Below are positions 37,446 through 48,761 of a stretch of DNA of 64,000 nt, in pieces. The translations under genes and the position numbers were made by a program. Positions within the stretch are counted from its first letter, which is position 1, and every line of letters starts with the position of its first letter. Source of the DNA: Volutella citrinella (taxonomy: Eukaryota; Ascomycota; Sordariomycetes; Hypocreales; Nectriaceae); contig JAWZSP010000007.1 of the NCBI GenBank assembly GCA_034401135.1, forward strand, positions 2,790,001 through 2,854,000. The letters are read 5' to 3'. The notes beneath the pieces were generated by a model, which was not told the origin of the DNA, did not search any database, and saw nothing but the letters and a program-made list of their open reading frames with translations.

Positions 37446-39522
37446 CTATTCACACTGAGAGATGGTAGAGGACCTTGAGGAGCCTGGCGTCAACGGGGTT
37501 TTTGAGTACAAGTTGAAACCCGGCGAAGCCCGCCCGTCCTGGGTGGCTCTGAGATAACGTGCCTGCTGGTAGCTCGCCCAAGCAGGGAGTTCCTTGTTCA
37601 AACGGGCCTCGTGCTTTTCAAGGTTGCCAGGATCATGATTTCCAAGGCCATTGTTGCCCATTGGTCGGGCCTCGCTCAAGGGGGCATCAGATTCGCTGTT
37701 ACTGGTTGGGCCATCACCCGACAGCAACTCCTCCATCTCTTCTCTGGGTCCGTGATGGAGGGCATCGGGCGTGAACAAGGTTGGGCCTCTCTGGTATTCA
37801 AGCCTAGAATGCGCCCCTTCAAGGTCTGGGAGCCGGAACGTTGGGTCAAAGGATATCAGGGTGACGCGCTTCAACTGGTTCTTGGCCCCGTGAGTCGGAG
37901 CGTAAACCAAGGTTCGATCGTCCATTGCCCACTCGACATCATGCAATTCCAATCCAGGATCCATAATATCGCGCACCTGGTCGACGAGGCGAGGTTCATC
38001 CGGCTGCCCTGAGGATGTGGACCGAGGCCAAAATACGGCTTGGCCCTGTGAGTCGACAGGTTGGTGGGATGGCCCCGTGTCGAGGGGCAGTGCTTTGGAG
38101 ACGGGCTTGGCCCGAACACGCAGCTGTAGATTCCGTGTTGACTGCGCGGAGCATCGGATCATGTCCAGAAATGCACGGCATGACGGCACGTAGGAGCGAA
38201 CAAAGCACTCTCGGAGGGTGAAGATGCTCTCCAATTCGCCACTGTCACCAACATGGAATGCATCGGCGTCCCGTTCCTCGATGCGCGTTTCGCAGTCCCA
38301 AGATGGCCCAACGACCGCTTGGCTTCGGCTTGAAACATCCGCGGTATCATCTTCTCCGCTGGTTGGGCCGAGACGCGGCTCGAATATGAGCTCCTTCTCG
38401 TAGCACACTCGCCGGGGTTGCGCGTTGTCGAGGTACCACTCGCGCCGCGACTCGAAAATGCAGAGTATCCCAGTGCCCTCGTCTCTTGCCAGCTTGATAC
38501 AGTTCCACCGTTGGTCAACGGGCCCTTCGTTTACGTGTCTGCGCCAAAGATGCCGCTTTAGTGGTGATTCGCACCCCTCACGGGTGATGTCACTTAGGGG
38601 AAACCGAACAACGGTATAGTACGTGTTCCCATTCTCGGATTCGGGTGGCTGCCGAGTGCTATTGGAGACGCAGTACAGGTAGCCGTCGAAAATCTCGAAG
38701 CAGACATCTTCACCCATGGTGTGCTCGCAAACATTCCACAGCACGAGCGGCGAGGCGGTCCATTCCCCAGTGTCGAGGTCCAGGCGATGCAGCGCCCAGC
38801 GTCTTTGGCCGTCGTATCTCGGGTGGGATTTCGTCCCATAGATTAGATATTTATCATTATTCCTGACGAAGAGGTACCGGCGTGAGTGCAGAAGCTGGGG
38901 TTTCCCAATGACTGTGCCGGTCCTGGTGTTGAGCGCCACCAGCCAGTGCTGCCAGACGCCGTTGAATTCCAGGCAATAATAGCACGCCAAGACGTGATGG
39001 GCGTGGTGAAGCGGCCTCCAGCCATACGCCTCGGCTCCGGTGAACTGGGTGTTATTCGCCGTCAGAAAGCTGGGTATGTCCACCACGAGCTCGCGGGTTG
39101 CGGCTGGGCCGACCCCTAGCACGCGGAGCTCGTTCCTCGTCAGCATGTAGCTCAAGGCCCCGTTTGCATAGTGGAAGATTCCGGCGTCTGCGAGGCTCGC
39201 AACGACGTATGGCTCGGCGTCGCGAACGGCATTCCGCCGCTTGACCAGGCGGCGCAGTCCCAGTGCGTAAGCACCTGACGCCCTGGCCTCAATGGCCTCT
39301 GGCGCGAACATGGCTGACTGTGTTTTGCTGTCAGCGGCCACCACAAAGAGGGAGGCAAACGAGCCATGTTCAGCTGACCTTGAGCGCGGTGCGACATATT
39401 GTCTCGTTGTACATGAGGTAGACGAGCTGCCGGCAGGAGCGGGCAAGATTAAAGACATAGTCCACATGAAGCAGCTGTGCAATAAGCGAGACAATCTCAA
39501 TCGGGAGCTTGAGGATGCCCAT
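37446..39522 (-). CDS. F-box protein of unknown substrate
   Basis: Exons 39522-39379 and 39317-37446 give 671 aa. The open frame of the main exon continues upstream to about 39,599 but in the wrong frame for exon 1. Shifting frame at an intron (39318-39378, donor GTCAGC, acceptor ACACAG) reveals a start at 39522 encoding a textbook F-box over residues 3-46: ILKLPIEIVSLIAQLL, a DYVFNLARSCRQL block, then YNETICRTALK. The rest (about residues 80-420) has Trp/Tyr-rich, beta-strand-like segments (LLHSRRYLFVRNNDKYLIYG, RWALHRLDLDTGEWT) that could be a beta-propeller or beta-sandwich substrate-binding region. A Ser/Pro-rich tail ends the protein. Presumably an SCF ubiquitin-ligase adaptor; the target is unknown. 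Confidence 0.82.
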
Positions 39523-41173
39523 TGTCGACAGCCTCCGGTAGGGCGTAGGGCAGGAGGAGGAGGGCGCTGCTCCAAAAGGACGGTGCTGTTGCTCGGCATG
39601 AATGCCAGTCAGTCGGAAAAGGGGGAAGGTCTAGCTATTATAAATGACGCTGGAGCCTCTTGCCCCAAGGTTAGCGAACGTTCCTGGTCTGGTGGGTGGT
39701 GGTGAAGAACAGAGATCGTAAATTGGCCGTGGCCCAGGAGCTGCAGAGCCTCATACAAAGATCGACTGAGACCCGACCCGAGCTAATGAGAATTGTGATT
39801 CAGTATCCCAGACTAGTCTCCCCACACATGAAAATACGGTGGCTAGAGATCTGTGCAACCTATGTCGATCCAGAAGAGCCGCTTTCAGTGCGACGACATC
39901 CGAGGCTCGTTCGTGGCATGTTGATGGGCCAGCGGCGAACGCTAAATGTTTGACAACGCTGTCAACGCTTGCGTGGCTTCTGGAAGCATCAATAGAGCCC
40001 GGGTGGCTGTTTCTGTGATTCACAAAGGCCCACCTCGCACCTGGTAGCAGCCATTCACTTTCACGGCCATCTCTCGTGGGTCGCCAACGGGAAGTGGCAG
40101 CGGAGTTGCGAACGGAGAGTTGGGGAGTTTGAGGCTCTGCTGGAGTCCCTAGTAATAGGTAGGTACGTCCAGGTAGTATATCCATGGGGCTAGCTCGCGC
40201 TTTCCTTTCCAGGGCCGGCCTATCTGCGCCGCTGCCATCCCATCCATGGTAGCCCGGAGTCAGTATCAAAAGAGTTATCCGGTAGCGTCCACGGGTCGCA
40301 CCCTGCATCGGCCGGGGGGGAGCTACCCATGCAAGGTAGGGACAAACCTGCAGACAGACCCATGGCCGCCAACTGGCTGGTGGGGCGATGAGGCTCTGCT
40401 CTGACGCCCGCTGCTGCCCGTTGGCGCTAAGGTGTTAGTGCAAATGATTCAATGGGGGATCCCACTGCGCCTCCCGCCCACCCACTAACCCCGCGCCCGC
40501 CAAGGGTAGGTTGTTCGTTGTCGACGTCTGATTCACAATGGCCATCATGAATGCCATTGACCTATTGCGTTCCGTCTCAGAGACCCCCCGTCCAAATGTG
40601 GTGCTACTGGCCTCATCTATTGCCCGGGCTTCGCCCTCCAATCCCGTCCTGGCTCGGCCTGCATTGGTGGCCAAGCCAGCTCCCACGCAATCCACAATGT
40701 CGGCCGGCTGTCTGTGCGACACCCCAACCTCAACACCGGGCCTCGCCCGACAGCATCCTCTCATGACACCACACCGTACCTGCGCATTGCCCTCAAACAT
40801 TCATTGCGGCTCTGCTGGACCCACCCCTCATCCTGGAGGTGTGCCGAGCGCCTCGTGCTGAGAGGCCGTCCGTTCCGCCCTCGTACCAAATATTCGATGA
40901 AGGACTGGTGCAACGGGAAACATGTCACGCATCTGCTGCGCCCCCGTCGTGGACGCTTGTCTCTTGGCCGTGTCACATGGAATACGAGAGCGGGCCTGGT
41001 TGATGCTGAGCTGGACTCGGCCAGCCTGGTTCCAGTGTCTCGCTAGCCTCGTCTCATGCCGGAAACCACGACGCGCCAGCTCGGCGACCTTGCCCATATT
41101 CGAGCACTTGGACTTGATCACGGCCCAAGCATCTGCGGGTCATGACTTGCCGGCTCAGCTCACCAGCACGTCG
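39523..41173. other. Intergenic region
   Basis: 1.65 kb without a supported gene. The open frame at 39696-39953 (+) has no recognisable motif and no splice context. Minor TAGGTA-type motifs occur around 40,150. Confidence 0.4.
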
Positions 41174-42868
41174 CTAAACCTCGACTTCGATACTGCCAAT
41201 TCCCCGGCTGACGCACGCCAGCAATGAGGCTTCCTTCTCGTCAGATCCCAGCGCAGAGCCTCTGTGATCCACGCAACCTTGCCTCAGAGTTATCTTGCAC
41301 GTTCCGCAGTTCCCGACCTCGCAGCTCGACGGAACGTCCCCAAATTCACGCCTGAGGGCCTCCAGAAGCGTCTCCTCCGCCTCCACCTTTACCCTCTTGT
41401 CACCTCTGTTCGCCACCACGGCCTCGAACGGGTCACCCGAGGTGTCAGCCCCGAATGCCTCAAAGTGAACCTCGCTTTCAGGAATACATGACTCCTGGAC
41501 CGCCTTTTTGGCATCTTGCATCATCCTGGTTGGCCCGCAGACGTATAGGTGGCTGTTCCATGGCAGGGTCTTGACGATGTTGTGGATGTCCATTCTCTCC
41601 CCTCTACTACCATCGTAGATGGTCACATATTCGCTCCACTTCTCCAGGCGGTCGCCGAACGGTATGTCACCGGCAGATCGGACAGCATAGTGGAGTTGGA
41701 AAGCCCAATGAATCGAGTGGTAGCGCTGTATCAGGGCTAGGAAAGCTGCGATGCCAATACCTCCCGCAACAAACACATGTGTGCTTGCAGACTTGGCTGG
41801 TACAACATCTGCGGTTATCCTTCCGACTTGGATGATGTCGCCCACGGCAGTTGACTCATGAATGTAGCGAGAGCCTCCGCGGCTCCGGTCGTCCAGTGCG
41901 ATGCCAAGCTCAAACAAGTTGCCCCTGTTCGCCTCGTCCTTCTTGTCCGCTGTAGAAACGATTGAATATCTCCTTGTCAGTCCATTGGGCAGCTTGAGCA
42001 GAGCATGCGACCTAGGCTCAAATTTCTCCGCGGCCTTCTCTGGTGAAACAGCCTTTAGGACCAGTGACACAATGCGCGGCGTTTCACTCTTGCGGCTGGT
42101 GACCCTGTACGCCTTCCAGGCATCATCCTTTCTGCTTTTCCTTTTAGCCCTGGCGACTCGTTTTCGAAATTGGCCCCTGCTTTCTTCCCCGAGTGCCTCC
42201 ACCTCTGATAACTCTTCGTTCATCTCGAGATTGTCGGTATTGCGATGCAGATACTCCTGGACACTTTCAATGGTCCACTTTGGCCATTTCCTTTCAACGA
42301 GCGATATCTCATCTCCAATATTGACGGTCCCTTCTCGAATCACACGGTAATACCACCCAGTGCGGCTGGTCTGAAACGTCTTGGGTGCGAAGTTCTTGAG
42401 AGAGAAGCGGTGGTTCAGTTTGAAGCACGGCTGCCGAGGCAGGGAAACCTGGAGGAGCAGCTCGGGGCCCACAGATATCACGTCGCCCACACAAACGTTG
42501 CGCTCATTCATTTTCGATGTGACAAAGTTCTCACCGAAACCTCCAGGCACGAAGCGACTCGCTCTTTCGGGGAAGCTCTGTTGCCAGTCCAGATAGTGCG
42601 ATGAGCAGTCTAGTGAAGTCTGAATATACATCTTCAAAGTGGATTAGGGTGGTAGAAGGTGCTCACAGCCCAAAATCGCCTTGTCAGGCCCGCCGTGGAA
42701 AGTAGGATCATGTTCGTCGCCTTCGAGACCGAGCTTGCTGACCTTGATGGGCCCTCGGCAAAGGGTTTTGTCAATGCCAGACATGACTTCCAGCCCGGGC
42801 ATCTTTTTCATCCTCGAAACCCGGATCTCCAGGAGCCTATCTACCCCGAACGGTTGATCCAGCTCCAT
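41174..42868 (-). CDS. MOSC domain / flavin reductase / 2Fe-2S ferredoxin fusion (YiiM-like)
   Basis: Exons 42868-42667 and 42609-41174 give 545 aa. Residues ~10-170 form a MOSC domain (GLEGDEHDPTFHGGPDKAI, SRFVPGGFGENF, and the putative molybdenum-ligand cysteine in PRQPCFKLN), followed by the YiiM 3-alpha segment. Residues ~230-450 are a ferredoxin-reductase-type FAD/NAD(P) domain (RRYSIVST for flavin, GGIGIAAFLALIQ and YVCGPTRMMQ for NAD(P)). The C-terminus is a plant-type 2Fe-2S ferredoxin with C497-x4-C502-x2-C505 and C533. By homology to YiiM and mARC-type proteins, a molybdenum-cofactor N-hydroxylated-compound reductase with its own electron chain; this activity is inferred. The intron (42610-42666) must use CACTAG to restore ILGYCSSHYLDW. 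Confidence 0.88.
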
Positions 42869-43213
42869 AGCTGTCGGAGTTTTTCGCGGTGGACAAGTCG
42901 ACTAGGGTACCTGAGTGAAGTTGAAAGATGCAGGTCGTCTTCCCTTGGGAAGCGCGGGAAGGGTGTGGGGGTAGGTGGAGCAGAGCCGATCTTTCTTACC
43001 CTGGGGAACGAACTCCTGAAGGCGATGCAGCATGTGCCCTCTGGAGAAACGAGCAACAACTTTCGGAAGAATTAAAATCATGTGGTTAATGATGGGCACA
43101 GTGTAGCTCATAAAATGCTGGTCGATACGAGGGTGAGAGCCTTTAAAGGCGGCCTTGATGCAGGGCCAGAATTTGATTAATCGCCTCCTCTTTACGGACG
43201 TCATGCTCGTCAT
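42837..43213 (-). pseudogene. Unrecognised short open frame or gene remnant
   Basis: A start at 43213 opens a coding-like frame (WPCIKAAFKG, DQHFMSYTVPIINHMILILPKVVARF, FSRGHMLHRLQEFVPQ). A GTAAGA donor at 42999 and CACTCAG acceptor allow splicing of 43213-43000 to 42910-42837, giving 95 aa (ending STVRGR). The hydrophobic and Arg/His-rich pattern is reminiscent of an internal segment of a fungal monooxygenase, but I cannot name the family. The predicted 3' end overlaps the MOSC gene start (same strand, other frame), so a remnant is more likely than a working gene. Not certain to be coding at all. Confidence 0.3.
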
Positions 43214-43422
43214 TGTAACCCTGTACGAAGGGAAGCACAAACAATATATGTGAATTCGGACGAGAAAAAAGTCATTATTCGGCTGCCAAACTCGCATTGA
43301 ACGCAAGGCGCCTCCCAGATCCCACAACGCCACAACCATGCTCGCTCCAAATGCAAGCAGCCCATTTCCGCATCATGCCTCCATGCCCGATTCATTCCCG
43401 TCGTGAAAGCCTGCCGACGGGG

Positions 43423-45604
43423 TCATTGCGCCTGGCCCGTCATCAAAGCGTCCAGCTCCCAGGGGCTCAGTGTGCTCCTCCGCCGCGACGCCGTCTTGCT
43501 CACCCGACGGTCGCGCCTCCTCTTCTCTGGCCTCAACTGGTCGTCACCGGGGTCGCGCTTCACGGGGTCAACGTCGGCACCGCTCGTTGGCTCGGGGGAG
43601 GGCTCCAGCTGGCCCGACGGCTGCGGCTCTGGCTTCACGGCGGCAATGGTTGGCTTCTTGACACCTCGGGGGCCTTTGGGGCCACGTGCGGCACGGAGCT
43701 TGGCTCGCACACGGGCTGCATCGGCATCGCGCTCCGAGGCGACCAGTTTGGCGGCAATGGTAGCCATTGTCAATGGGCTCTGCTGGGGGCCGGGCTCTGC
43801 ATTCCGCGGCAGTGGTAGCCGTGAGGCATTGCGCCTCGGAGAGCGGCTTGGGGACTGTTGGGCATTCTCAGAGCGGCGTTCAGATTCTTCCTCGCTCCGG
43901 TCGGGGGTCAAGCTCCGTGGCGTCTGCCGCCCCGTCTGCGCGGGAGGCACAGGTTCTGCGGGTTCCCTTACTAGCAACACCTCGTCGAGGGAGCCCGAGG
44001 AGGTGCGGTCTCGTCCCACGTCTTCATAGGCCGGCTGGTCGGTGAATCCAACCGGCGCAGCTTCCTTGGCGAGTTCCCAAGTGTTCTCCTCGGTAATCGT
44101 CGTGCAATCACCTGGCCTTTTCAGCGGCTTTCCAAGACGCAGCGGTCGTCTGTTTCCTGCGGAAGAGGAGTCGCGAAGCGGACTGAGTTGTGGCGGCTCC
44201 GGCATTGGCGGGGAGTCCAAGCTGGAACCGAACAGTGGTGTGGCAGTGGACTGTTGAAGAATCTGCACGTTGGGCTCCTCGATGTCGTATTCCTCCGCCG
44301 AGATGTGATCGTCAAAATCGGAGTCGTCCTCACTGTCTTCAGGCTCCGATTCTTCGACAGTTCGTATCTGACGAGACCGGTGGGGTGGTGGACAAGGCGA
44401 GGCTGGCAGCACATGATGATCTTCCTCCTCCTCCTCTTCCTCAACAACAGCAGATAAGCGAAGATCTGGGGCCTGGCGTGTTTCCGCGACGTCGCGAACC
44501 CGAACAGGACTGAGACGCAACCCCATCTGAAGCTCTTCATCACACACTGGGCGGCCGTTGGCGGCCATTCGCTTGCGCCAGCCCTCGAGCAGATGCACGG
44601 CCTCGGTCCAGCGGCTCTCCATCTTCACCCACCCATCTTTGAGATGGCTAATCTCCTCCTCGCGGATCATGACCTCCTCAATCGGCACAAACGAAGGGTT
44701 GGTTAAGATTGTCCGCATGTGGTTCAGCACCGAGTCCAACTCCAGCGCCATGTCCTCCCAGCTCGGTTGCTTCATCACCAGGCTATCGTCGTCGTCACTG
44801 TTATTCCAGCCGCTCATGTCGCGCAGCTGCTGCATTGTGCGTCGCATCACATTGAGAATCGCTTCATTCTCCTCGCTGAGATTTTGAGCCAGCTTGGCCA
44901 GGAAAGCGTTAGTCTCCTGGCGGAGGTCATAGTCACCGGCGGATGCGTTGTCTGCCTTGGAAGGGGTCCCCTTGTTGGGAGTTGCTTTTCCTTCGCCGAT
45001 ATCTCCCGTGACGATAATTGTTGTAATGGCAGAGTTACCCCGCGACCCCCGAGCGCGGCCAGCCTCGTTGAGCTGCTTCTTGAGGGTGTCGATCTGGCGG
45101 TCGCGCCGTCGCACGTCAGTTGCGCAAGCGGTGCGAGCCTGCGCTACCAGGGTCTTTGTCCGCGCCACCTCCTCCTTGAGGCCACGCACGGCGGCGTCTG
45201 CCGACTTCATCTGGGTTTTGAGCGCGGCTTCGGATGCCTCCGCAATCTCGAGTTTTCGTTTGGCTTCGGTGTGTTTCTCAGACAGGCGCGCGACATCGCT
45301 CGTGTGCTTGAGGTTCTCGGCTCGCAGCGTGCGCATCGTCGCAGAGAGCGACTCTCGTTGTTCGGCATCGCGCTGTGGGCGTCAGCTGGGTCCGGTCTTG
45401 CGGGGGAAATCTTAATCTTACGTCGCGCCGAAGAATGAGGTCGTTCAACACGCCCATGATGCGGCCCATCGTGGCAGTAACATCATCGTCCCTCCCAGCC
45501 GGGCCTGTAAAATCAATGCTTTGGCCATCTCGCAGCAGGCCTCGAGAGAGCAGTTGGTTGTTGATGTACAGCGATGCTGTGCGCAGATTCTCCGTGTCAA
45601 TCAT
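43423..45604 (-). CDS. Coiled-coil ADIP/TINA-like protein
   Basis: Exons 45604-45422 and 45372-43423 give 710 aa. The N-terminal ~300 residues resemble the ADIP (afadin/alpha-actinin-binding) fold: ENLRTASLYINNQLLSRGLL, then a heptad-rich coiled coil (residues ~60-150), an acidic patch and a second helical block (WEDMALELDSVLNHMRTIL, EEEISHLKDGWVKMESRW). The C-terminal half is disordered, with acidic runs, many SP/TP sites and a basic end. Aspergillus TINA, a NIMA-interacting spindle-pole protein, has this layout, so a spindle-pole or mitotic role is inferred. The start fits (MIDTENLRTA) and the single intron (45373-45421, 49 nt) is phase 0. The family call is moderate. Confidence 0.75.
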
Positions 45605-47298
45605 TCTGGCCTGGTGCAGTGAAACCCAGACGAGTAATGAAATCTCATATCACCAAGCACATGCGATTGGCTTTTTGGAGCAGCAAATGTTTGGAGTTTG
45701 TGGTGTGGATTGCGCATATAGCTTGGTCTAGCTCTGGCTTGTTTGGGGCCCGTTGCTGGGCGGGGAAAGTAAACAAAGAGAGGTCCCTCGCAGTTGGATG
45801 ACTAAGTTCGCAGGCCCCCCAGCCAAATGTCCACCGCCGCCCACTAAAAGAGACGCATTCCAACGTCACCTCAACGAGACGCAGGTCGCCAACTGGCCTT
45901 GCAGGTGAACTCTGCCGTTAATTTGTGCTGTCAAGCTGCAAGGCCACCTGGCCGGCCGGGCAGAAGCAAACGACCCATCCGCCCGCGCGGTTGTCTGGGT
46001 AAACTGATGGGACCATATGCAGATGGACACCGCCGATGCAGGTCTCGAGCTGCTTCAACAAACTCAATCAGCCGTTAATTGTCATGTTCCCCTTGGCGGA
46101 CCGTTGCGCGGTTGTGATTTTGTAGTCCTAGGTAGCTGCTCTGACTTCTGGCCAATCTTTGGCGCCGCAGGGTTGTAGATTCATCCCATCCCGCGGCACG
46201 CCGGATGAGCTGCACCAACAGACAATGGGAAAGCCAGCGCAATGCTCAGTTTTGGGCAATTAAACGTAGACCCATCGTCTGCAACCTCTCACTTGTAAAT
46301 GAGATTACTCTGTCCCATTCGGAGAGGGGCGATCGGCGCCCAGGACTCCGGGTCCTCGGCCCGATCTGGATCTGCCAGCATCGTCGATCGAAGTTCTGGC
46401 GTATCGATCCAAGCTCAGCGGGAGAGGCAAGGACCAGGCCCGGTATCAACGCAGGTGGCGAGCATGACAACGCATCAAGCTGAGAGAGACCTTCCGTCGC
46501 TAGTAAGCTATTGGGACTCCGCTCTATGCTATGGCTATTTGCTTTGGCCAGAAGATCTGTGAGTTGTAAATGGGGCCGAGTAAATGCTGGCTCACTCATA
46601 AAAAAAGGGAACATCATGCAATGTGCACTGGCTTTGATTATAACACAGGCGTTGAGCTATGCATCAATTGGAGTTGTCGCGAAGAGGCTGACCTTGTCAT
46701 GATGCACCACGAAAACTAATTCAAAGCCCCTCGTGGCGAACCTGGATGATCCTAGTAAGGCCAAGGTATACTCATGCGTGACACGTCTAGGGGGCTTCTA
46801 CCCCAATGTCTCATGGTTTCTTTTTCTCCTGGTATCGCGCTGATATCATTCCCCGCAGCCGAGTCTAGAGTGGACACAGGGTGTCGGACTTGGCATCGTG
46901 GCTGACGATGCCTGCAGCTCGTTGCCCTTTCGGCTTCCAGCTATACAGAGGTGGAGTTCCTCACGATAATGCTCGTGGCTGATCCTCTTGCATGATGCCA
47001 TTCAGTCAAGCACTTGGCCCGTCAATCCATTAATGTTCCCATGTTCTTCATTTGGACCTATACACGTGATCAGTACTTTTTCTCGGCCCCTGGATGGTCG
47101 ATTGGAAGAAGATTTGGTATTATTTCAGAATTTTTGAGAAGATTTTTGTAACGCGGTTGTTTTCGGCATCCAGCCAGACAACAAGAGTGAACTCGCGTTG
47201 TCCTTAATGCTTCGATGGCCCCGCGACGTCATCATGGTCGATACCAGCGAGAATTCAGGCAAATGTGCTGGGATTCTTAACTTACCGGTGCAGATTGT
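45605..47298. other. Intergenic region
   Basis: 1.7 kb without a supported gene. AT content rises between about 46,600 and 47,160. TAGGTAGCTG at 46129-46138 is shared with two other gaps. Confidence 0.4.
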
Positions 47299-48240
47299 TC
47301 ACGTCTCAGGACGGAACTTGCCTCGCTTCTCCCTCATGGCGTCTACCTTCTTCTTGTCCTCTTGGAATCTTCTGAGCAGAGATGCCTGTTCTGCCTTCCT
47401 CCTCTCCCTCAGCTGGAACCTATAGAAGTCCTTCATTTCTGCCTTCTTCTTGGTGTCCTTCTCCGTCATCTTGCGCTTCGCCTCCTCCGCCTCGTTGCGG
47501 CTGGCCGGAGCCGTGCGCCCTCCTCGTGTGACGGTGACGAATCCATCATCATCCGGCTCGTTGCGTAGCCTCTTGGCTAGCTCGGCTGCTTCCTTCTCCT
47601 TTTGGTTGAAGGCATTGAAGAAGGCATGGACCGCCTTCTGAGTCCTTGGCTTGTCAACGCGTGAGAGCTGTATGTGCGAAGCGATCCAACTCGATCCAAG
47701 AGCGGGCACATCATCCGCGACACCGTTACCCCAAGTCGGGTACTTTTTTGATTTCTGCAACTTGGTGATCGCCTTGAGGACCAGCTGCACACTCTTCTCA
47801 TCCGCCAGCAGGACCACGGCGGTTCTGCTACTCCGTTGAAGCTTTCGTGTCCATATTTGTGGCAACTGCGCAGCTTCTTCTTCTCTGCTCCTCTCCTCGG
47901 CCTCCACGTCCCCTCGCTTCCGTTTCTTCGCAAATCCAGTGAGCTTTGTGGCCTGCGCGGGATCGATGGGCAGCTGTGTCTTCGACTGGTCCTCAAAAGC
48001 AATTGTCTCAAAACGACCGGCGCCGACAAGATCGGAAAACACGGCGCGGAAATGGGGTTCGGTACTGTCCACCGGGATGTTCTTCAGGAACAAGCTTCTC
48101 GAGTCGTTTGCAGTTGGGATCTTGGGCGCATTTCGTCGGATTCGAATTTCGTGAACGGCTGCCTTGGGGTATGACGATGTCGCAGGAATCTTGATCGGCA
48201 AGATGGAAAACTTCTCACTCGAAGCTTCGACCAGCGCCAT
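47299..48240 (-). CDS. rrp7: Ribosomal RNA processing protein RRP7
   Basis: Nucleolar factor of the UTP-C/CURI group needed for 18S rRNA maturation. Single exon, 313 aa from the ATG at 48240 (MALVEASSEKFSILPI). Upstream in-frame codons exist to about 48,390, but sequence there does not look family-like. Residues ~45-190 form a divergent RRM-like domain (SRSLFLKNIPVDSTE, RTAVVLLADEKSVQLVLKAI) with a Lys/Arg insert. The C-terminus is the diagnostic RRP7 domain: DDDGFVTVTRGGR, then KKKAEMKDFYRFQLRERRK and a helical basic tail ending DAMREKRGKFRPET. It is divergent from the TMEM19 gene. Length fits the family (about 297 aa in yeast). Confidence 0.92.
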   Translation of the reverse strand: MALVEASSEKFSILPIKIPATSSYPKAAVHEIRIRRNAPKIPTANDSRSLFLKNIPVDSTEPHFRAVFSDLVGAGRFETIAFEDQSKTQLPIDPAQATKLTGFAKKRKRGDVEAEERSREEEAAQLPQIWTRKLQRSSRTAVVLLADEKSVQLVLKAITKLQKSKKYPTWGNGVADDVPALGSSWIASHIQLSRVDKPRTQKAVHAFFNAFNQKEKEAAELAKRLRNEPDDDGFVTVTRGGRTAPASRNEAEEAKRKMTEKDTKKKAEMKDFYRFQLRERRKAEQASLLRRFQEDKKKVDAMREKRGKFRPET

Positions 48241-48761
48241 TCTGTAGCCCTTCACTGCGCAGACTGGCGATGCGTTGAGTGTTTCTTTTTGAAGTAGAAA
48301 GGTCCAGTGGATATCTGGCGAGGATTCCTCTGCTATGCAAAAAAAAGATGGAAGGCAGTACAGTGTATTTCTGATAACACTGTATAACACACTGTAGGGT
48401 TTGATAACGGCTCACTTACATAGGTGGTGGAGGGGAACGCTGAGGGTGTCGGGGATCATTGTTTGCAACAAGGCTGCCACCTTAATCGCTGCACTCCTCG
48501 GCGTTCCGGTCAATCACGACTGATTATTCTGCTCAATAGATTTTCAGCAAGATTATTATTGCCATGCTTCATAACTCTGGGCAGAGGTAATCTGGGTGAC
48601 GGAGGATTCCATCACGTGGGGCTGCTGAATCAGCTTCCGACACAGCTCATACGAGGGAGGACGGTTGTCAGCAATTACGTCGCAAGTGAGCTCGACAAGC
48701 TTCAAACCACAATACGCAACGGCCTTTACACATTTCCTGGACCGACCCCGAGCTCAAAGTC
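48241..48761. promoter_or_regulatory. Bidirectional upstream region of RRP7 and the TMEM19-like gene
   Basis: About 520 bp between two divergent start codons. No clear cis-element is recognised. Confidence 0.4.

Noticed and set aside
39523..39599. Upstream extension of the F-box gene's main open frame
   Set aside because: It is in the wrong frame relative to the F-box exon and rich in Pro/Arg/Ser without similarity to a domain.
39696..39953. 85-codon plus-strand frame MVVKNRDRKLAVAQ
   Set aside because: Short, isolated, no motif and no conserved context; it does not start or end near splice or promoter signals.
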